This document shows positions 58,916 through 64,000 of a stretch of DNA of 64,000 nt, piece after piece. The stretch's first letter is position 1. Each line of letters begins with the position of its first letter. A program made the translations under genes and the position numbers. Under the pieces are notes generated by a model. It worked only from the letters and a program-made list of their open reading frames with translations, was not told the DNA's origin and searched no databases. This DNA comes from Powellomyces hirtus. Taxonomy: Eukaryota > Chytridiomycota > Chytridiomycetes > Spizellomycetales > Powellomycetaceae. The stretch spans positions 496,001-560,000 of the forward strand of contig JAHLKG010000023.1 in assembly GCA_025526995.1 (NCBI GenBank), given 5' to 3'.

Positions 58916-60084
58916 ATCAGCTTAACAAGGCATTTCTGTAGTTGTTCCCAAGTCGCAATCAAAGGTTCAGTGCCAGCATTCATTGCCAATTGGTAGGATT
59001 GGTAACGTTGAGCCGCTTCGCCAGTCAGATAAGAGACAGCCAAAAGTACTTGGTTGGCGTCACTGAGCTGGGCAACTGAAAAGTAGTTGTTGAACGCACG
59101 GATATAGTCAAAGAGACTCTGATAGTCAGGTTGGCCACTGTTGTTGCGTCCAGAGAAGTTCTTCAGGTTCTTGGAAAGAGAAGCGATCATAGCTTTGATG
59201 GCATTGGGGTCATCCTGACTTGCAGTAGACAGGGGTGGACCCACATGGGCGAGATAGCTACTAGTCGTCCGGCTTGCGGGTCTAATAGTCTCTTCACGAA
59301 ACATAGGTGCGGGTACAGCTAAGGGTGTAGGACTGACAACGCTAAGGCGTTCGTGCGGACGGGCCGAATGCATGGGCTCAGCTAAGGGTGTAGTGCTGCC
59401 CTCATGCTGTATGGCACGGTTAGGTTCCTCCTCCGGCGCTTTAGTTGGAGAAGTGCCCCTCATCATAGGAGACATGACCGTTTCAATAAAGTCATGGGTC
59501 TCAATAAGGGCTGCCCAAAGACCGTCAGTGACTTCATGTTGGATACTGAAAGCCTTTTTGAGTGTGTTGATGTCCTTAGCCATGCGGATGGCCCAACGGG
59601 GAGGTTCCCCTTCAGAAGCAGTGTCCTGGGGATTGCTTGGTTCGGACGGGTCACCCTCAGAACTGGATGATGGATGATCAGGTTCTTCAGCATCACCAGT
59701 CACATGTGCGGCATGCCGTTCGTCAGGTAGGGGTACAGAGGGTTGAGGATCAGCAGCAGATGCCTTTCCCTTGTCAGTGAAAGTAGCTGCACGTTCTCCT
59801 CTGGGAGAGGAAGATCCTTCCAAAGGATCTGCCCGCTTGACGGTAGGTGGACGCACTGGATCAGGAAGTTGATATTGATTATCCCTGACCCAATCTTCTG
59901 GATTCCGATCTCCATCCTCTGAGATGTCCGCCATATTGAAGTAGTAGGTGGGTTGGTAGATGAGGTGGGTGACCGAAGGTAGAAGGGAGAGTGTAAAGGT
60001 GAAAGCTGCTAAAGGCAAAGCACTTGTAGGGTGCTCGAATGCGTACTGAGCGAAAGTAGCTAGGTCGTCAGGAGCAGGGCTCAT
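58909..60084 (-). pseudogene. copia-2 gag N-terminal part
   Basis: The open frame can start at the ATG inside the primer-binding site (60084) or at MADISEDGDRNPEDW (59934). It holds a disordered, acidic head with SSSSEGD, then the gag core (AMIASLSKNLKNFSGRNNSGQPDYQ, YSLFDYIRAFNNYFSV-type text, VLLAVSYLTGEAAQRYQSY, TWEQLQKCLVKLI). The frame stops at 58909, where the inverted segment begins. It encodes the capsid part of the virus-like particle in the intact element. Confidence 0.75.
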
Positions 60085-60088
60085 AACC
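60075..60088 (-). promoter_or_regulatory. Primer-binding site of copia-2 (half tRNA-iMet)
   Basis: Same GGTTATGAGCCCTG as copia-1, touching the 5' LTR. It contains an ATG (60082-60084) that is in frame with gag. Confidence 0.85.
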
Positions 60089-60591
60089 AGTTGCAAGTCG
60101 GTGCGCTGGAGGGTAATCGCTTAGACGGCCAAGCTTAAAGGTGCAAGTAGCAAAGAGCAAAAGGTAGTGTATTGCCGATAGTATAACAAGTCTCTCATAA
60201 ATCTCTCTCAGAGCAAGGGGCGGAAGTAAAGAGCCCCGGGCTTAAGAGTAAAATGGGTGAAGACAGCAGCGGCTCTAGAACAATGGAAATGAAGGAGCCA
60301 TGCAAATGAAAGGAACGCAAGGGGCCTAATGTCACAATGCAAGGAGAACAATGGGAACCAAGTGGGGACCGTGCCACCAAAGACGTGTGGTGGTAGAGGA
60401 TTAATCATGGAACCGTGTGCCACTTAAGACGTGTAGGTGGCACAGTTCGTAGGTAGCAGAGTGATGAAAATAGCCATGTACCGTCCAAAGAATCGTGGAT
60501 GGCACAGTACGATAGTGTCCAAAGTAGAAGAATAGAAGCAAAGGAATAAAGGCTTCTGAGTGACCGGCCGGAGCTCCTTGGTATCCCAATA
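60089..60591 (-). repeat. 5' LTR of copia-2
   Basis: Partner of 52885-53387. The primer-binding site adjoins at 60088. Confidence 0.95.
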
Positions 60592-63045
60592 GTTATCGCC
60601 TCGGACGCATGAATCAGCTCCAACGGGGCTTCAGGCTCCACTGGCGCTTGCAGAATGCCTCCCGAGACAATATGGCGCATAGTGGCGAGAAGAGAAAAAC
60701 CGCTCGCGATGTCCAATGATGGCGCCTGTCTGTTGCTATGTACGGACTGACTGCGTATCGCATGGTTGAACCTCTCAGATGTTTCGGTATGGTAGTGGCG
60801 AGGAAGTCCAAAATGACGAACGTCCTGAACTAGATGACGAAAGATGTGATATTTTGTCTTTTTGAAAAGTCGAATGGAGAAGCTGGCGACTGCAGCAAAG
60901 AAAGCGTCTGTTGCAGCTTCCAATTGATCACAGTATGCATCAAGGTTCGAGATTCGGTTTTCATAAACCAACACGGAAAGCACGGCCAGTTTTTCCCACA
61001 TGGCCATCACATCATCAGCAATGAGCCCATGAAAAATGAAGACCCCGGCTTGAATGGAAGCTTTGAAGTCCCTTCCAATGAGAGATCCGACATAGGTTAC
61101 AAATGTGGACCCCCGCATTGGTCCTTGATCTGTGCCGTTAGCATCAAACGAGTCAATCCTGGCGATGACTGTCGCCTTGTTTGTCGCTCAGTTGGCGCCT
61201 GTCACAAGGCCATATTTGATCGTTTGATTGCTGACATATTTGACAAACCCAAGCAGCACAGTGTGAAGGACTTCGACCGGGGTATCCAAATGCCCATCAA
61301 ACCCCGGCAATTGAAGGAGGGGATTGCGTCTCTGCAGTAAGGAAGCGAGACCCTCTCTGATGAAATTGGCTGGGAAATCTCTACTTTGGGCGCCCATCTG
61401 GAATGTTTATGAAAAGACATGATGTTAAGCGCCAACCGCCAGTTGCAAGCGCCAATATGAATGGAGGGGACTCACCTTGTCAATGACCTTTTGAGCAAGG
61501 ACGCATTTGACGCCCGTTGCAGTCTGAAGCTCCCGGATTTTTGTTTTGGTGCGTCTCTCAAATAACCGCTGCAGTTGTTGAGCAATGATGGCCGCCGTTG
61601 TTTGCCAGTTCCGTTGTGTTGTGGGCATTGAGATGAGCTCAATAAGGCCAGCGGCGTCTGTCAGCTTGCGGCTCACTTGACAATGACGACAACATTTCAA
61701 GGACATTAACCCACTGTGGCAGCAAAACTTGCTCGACTGGGGGTTGTCGCCCAGCAGACATAGCAGTCCTCCAATCACAAGCAATGGCTCATGGGAGACG
61801 CCATGAACACATGAGATGCTCTCGGTGAGCTGCTTCAATTGGGCGACAATGGCGCTTGTCATTTCCATCCCATCAAGTCCGTTGCTTGTGCAAACAAAAT
61901 GCTGATGGTAATCTGAGCTTTGTTGGTCAAATGGAAGACCGGCCAACGTGAATATCCAAGTGTCATGATTGTTCCATTGTTTTGATATGTTGCCAGAAGA
62001 ACCATCACAGAACATCACGAGGGGAACAACGAGAATCCGACGACCATTGGCAGTTTGGCGTCAATGATTCACGGACGCTTGGATGTTCAAGATGGCTCCA
62101 TCCGCTTCCTGTTCGACAACCATTGTTATTGAGGCGCTTGGTAACAGATCTTCCATGGGCCTTGTAATGGAGGATAATGGATGGCGTGCAAGGGCAAACA
62201 ATTGTCCAACCGGAGTCTCTGGAAGAGCGGGCAGTTCCGTCAATATTGTCCCTGAAAAGGACAGTTTCCCTTTGACTTTGAAGAATTTCATGATTCTGAT
62301 AAGTGTTCCATCACCAGTCATCGCCGTTTCCCCGGTACAGAAATCAAGACCATTAACCCTGACCATAGGCGCTTGCAGAATGGGTTCCTCATGCCACTTC
62401 ACACCATGCCACAGTTCTGAAGGCCGTGTAGTCTCTTCAGGATATGTTTCCAACAGCCCCACAACCACAGGATTTGATATCTCCCGCCGAATAGTGTCCA
62501 AAAGGGAATTTTGAAAGAAAGGGCGCCCAGAGACCGAGTTTTCTTCATATGTGTGGCATCGTGCTACATTGCGGGCGGCATGCATCTCCTTTTGAATAGA
62601 CTTGAGGGATGGAAGACGGAGCCCCAAAGTACGCGCCCACCACCAAATCCATTTCCGCACTCGAACTGACAGGCGCTGGTGTGTCCCACTGAACAAGAGA
62701 GCTGAGAAGAAATGCTCCTTCGTTGAAAATGGCCAATATTCGGACCGCATGGACCTCATGAAGACATCGGGTGATGCAGTGACTGACCGATCAGGCGACT
62801 CTGGAGACGCCAAATCTGGTGCTTGTTCGGAATTGTCGCCATCAAAACTTTCAAGGGAGACAAGGTCATCAAAGTCGCATGTAGTAATGGCATGGCTGGA
62901 CAGGTCAGAGTTGGGACTAATGTCATCCAAGTTGTCATCTTCAGGCTCTGGGATGCCAGGAACATGCCCCTCAATGTCATCCTGTCCGCTTTCGAACTCC
63001 AGATGTGCAATGCGCCGTTGGTGTCTTCGGGTTGCAAGATGTCAC

Positions 63046-63589
63046 TGCCGACAACTTTCTCTCAGCATTCTGGACGAGCCGAGCCGAGAGTTACAAAGTC
63101 GGCATTCTCAGAACTTGACCCCATCCGGCCCTTTCCGGCAACAAAAGAAGGAGCTCAGTCCTGTAGTGTGTCGATCCATCAGATGAGACTCCGAATTGAG
63201 TTGGAATTGAGATGGAGACCCTTCATTTGCGGACCTCATGATTTTCCAGCTCAAGCGCTTGTCAAAATCCGTTGTTGGCGCCTCATTGGCTTCATGGTTC
63301 GAATCAGCGACTCACTCAAGCGCTTCTGATATTCGAAGATTGGCGCCTGTGTGGATTCGAATCTGCCATTGCGGTTTGAACCAGTGGTTCGAAAGATGGA
63401 ATTTTGTCACAACTTTCATGTCAACCTCAACTCCCAAGTGATGAACTCCCGTAGTCACCTCTCAGGCAAAACTCTCACGTCAATTCTGGCACATCTTCCA
63501 CGGCATTTCAACCCCTCTAACAACCCCCCCTCCCCTCAAATGCTGGTGAGTGTTCTGGCCTTGTTCGCTTTGTCGCTGGCGCTCCTGTG
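63046..63589. other. Right flank of the Plavaka element
   Basis: Contains GCGCTT and GGCGCC motifs (63250-63350) and no gene. The transposase start and the element end should lie here or just beyond. Confidence 0.4.
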
Positions 63590-63593
63590 GTGG

Positions 63594-63955
63594 GACCATG
63601 AAAATGAAAGGCCCGACGGGTCCGACAATCGACAACCTTGGCACCAGCTCAGGAACGTGGCGCCGTGAGAATGGAAGGTCTTGCGGGCCCAACAACCTCG
63701 GCATCCGTTCTGTTCTGCTCAGGTTTTTGTTGGAGTTGTTTTTGGATTGCGGCGCCATGAGAATGAAAGGCCTTGCGGGCCCAACAACCTTGGCGCCTCT
63801 TCCGTTCCGCTTGGGCTTTTCGTTGGATTTGTTTTCGGATTGCGGCGCCATGAGAATGAAAGGCCTTGCGGGCCCAACAACCTTGGCGCCTGCTCAGGAA
63901 CATGGCACCGTGAGAATGAAAGACCTTGTGGGCCCAACAACCGTGGCGCCCTTCC
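63594..63955. repeat. GGCGCC-bounded ~47-bp repeat cassettes, five copies
   Basis: The unit GGCGCCATGAGAATGAAAGG, then CCTTGCGGGCCCAACAACC, then TTGGCGCC occurs near 63596, 63659, 63752, 63844 and 63902. Copies at 63752 and 63844 are almost identical, and spacers vary from about 10 to 45 bp. The bordering GGCGCC motifs match those of the Plavaka element. Confidence 0.75.
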
Positions 63956-64000
63956 TAACCCCTCTTATGAAAGATGAAAAATGGTGCCCCTACTTTGATC

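Larger units (their letters stand above)
52885..60591 (-). mobile_element. Ty1/copia LTR retrotransposon, copia-2 (7707 bp) with antisense cargo gene
   Basis: LTRs of 503 bp (52885-53387 and 60089-60591) differ at about three positions by eye, so the insertion is recent. Gag and pol run on the minus strand. A plus-strand 291-codon gene occupies the space between pol and the 3' LTR. The element sits in the transposase coding exon of the Plavaka element. Its gag region has suffered a local inversion (58627-58915). Confidence 0.95.
52880..60596. other. Target-site duplication of copia-2 (GTTAT)
   Basis: GTTAT lies at 52880-52884 and again at 60592-60596, outside both LTRs. One copy restores the transposase frame across the empty site. 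Confidence 0.9.
52273..63045 (-). pseudogene. Plavaka-family transposase, split by copia-2
   Basis: Coding blocks are 63045-62061, 62018-61476 in the same frame, 61397 to about 61205, about 61160-60597 and, beyond copia-2, 52879-52273. Family landmarks are [89 protein letters not shown] and HYHTETSERFNHAIR; Plavaka proteins usually show a DDTSGN-like block in the same place. One clean intron is 61398-61475 (GTGAGT..CCAG). A TGA at 62061-62063 interrupts the frame just before the FCDGSSGN block. No convincing ATG or N-terminal zinc finger was found upstream of 63045. It would act in the nucleus to cut and paste the element, but this copy is dead. Confidence 0.75.
45003..63370 (-). mobile_element. 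Plavaka-type (CACTA-related) DNA transposon, interrupted twice
   Basis: Two minus-strand genes, the transposase (63045-52273) and a companion (52158-45100), are flanked by arrays of GCGCTT/GGCGCC motifs. The left end has three 16-bp repeats (45019, 45041 and 45062; core GAGCGCYTATGG) just beyond the last stop codon. The right end has GCGCTT and GGCGCC motifs at 63250-63350. Removing both copia inserts leaves about 5.1 kb. Exact termini and target duplication were not found, so both ends are approximate. The right end may extend into the tandem repeats after 63590. Confidence 0.65.

Overview
The window is nuclear DNA of a zoosporic (chytrid-type) fungus. The genes have many short GT..AG introns of about 65-270 bp, and several have homeodomain, mitoribosomal or YTH proteins of fungal type. 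A C2CD3-like centriole protein, a Cyclin-Y homologue, a FERM protein and a GAF/cyclase-family protein are kinds of gene retained by flagellated fungi and mostly lost from Dikarya. The phylum is inferred; the lineage below it cannot be read from the sequence.

Layout, 1-40.3 kb (gene-dense): a Sec7 ARF-GEF running off the left edge (minus); tRNA-Gly(GCC) (minus); an RRM+YTH m6A-reader-type protein (plus, 8 exons); a GAF-GAF-PAS-like-degenerate cyclase protein (minus, 8 exons) divergent from a PX-domain protein (plus); a four-TM membrane protein (plus, 6 exons); a Phx1-like homeodomain protein (plus, 3 exons); a 2597-aa C2CD3-like protein (plus, 3 exons); mitoribosomal protein mL41 (plus, 3 exons) convergent with a FERM protein (minus, 8 exons); and Cyclin Y (plus, 7 exons). 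Exon models were built by hand. Each closes in frame across all junctions, but none has been tested against transcripts.

Layout, 40.3-45 kb: repeat-rich DNA holding a dead Cu/Zn superoxide dismutase relic, two abutting ~360-bp inverted-repeat elements and a ~289-bp tandem repeat.

Layout, 45-64 kb: a nest of mobile elements. The host is a Plavaka-type (CACTA-related) DNA transposon on the minus strand, with a transposase gene and a second unrecognised gene. Two Ty1/copia retrotransposons, both minus, sit inside its two genes, each with paired LTRs, a 5-bp target duplication, a half-tRNA-iMet primer site and a polypurine tract. Removing each insert rejoins an open reading frame. Both copia polyproteins carry a chromodomain, usually a Ty3/gypsy feature. 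The older one (copia-1) has stops and frameshifts. The younger one (copia-2, LTRs differing at about 3 of 503 sites by eye) has a long open pol but YVDN instead of YVDD in reverse transcriptase, and a scrambled, inverted gag segment. Copia-2 also carries an antisense 291-codon gene between pol and its 3' LTR. That gene has its own TATA box and an HxD...H...R pattern typical of 2-oxoglutarate/Fe(II) dioxygenases (Tet/JBP-like). It is the best candidate for something new in this window.
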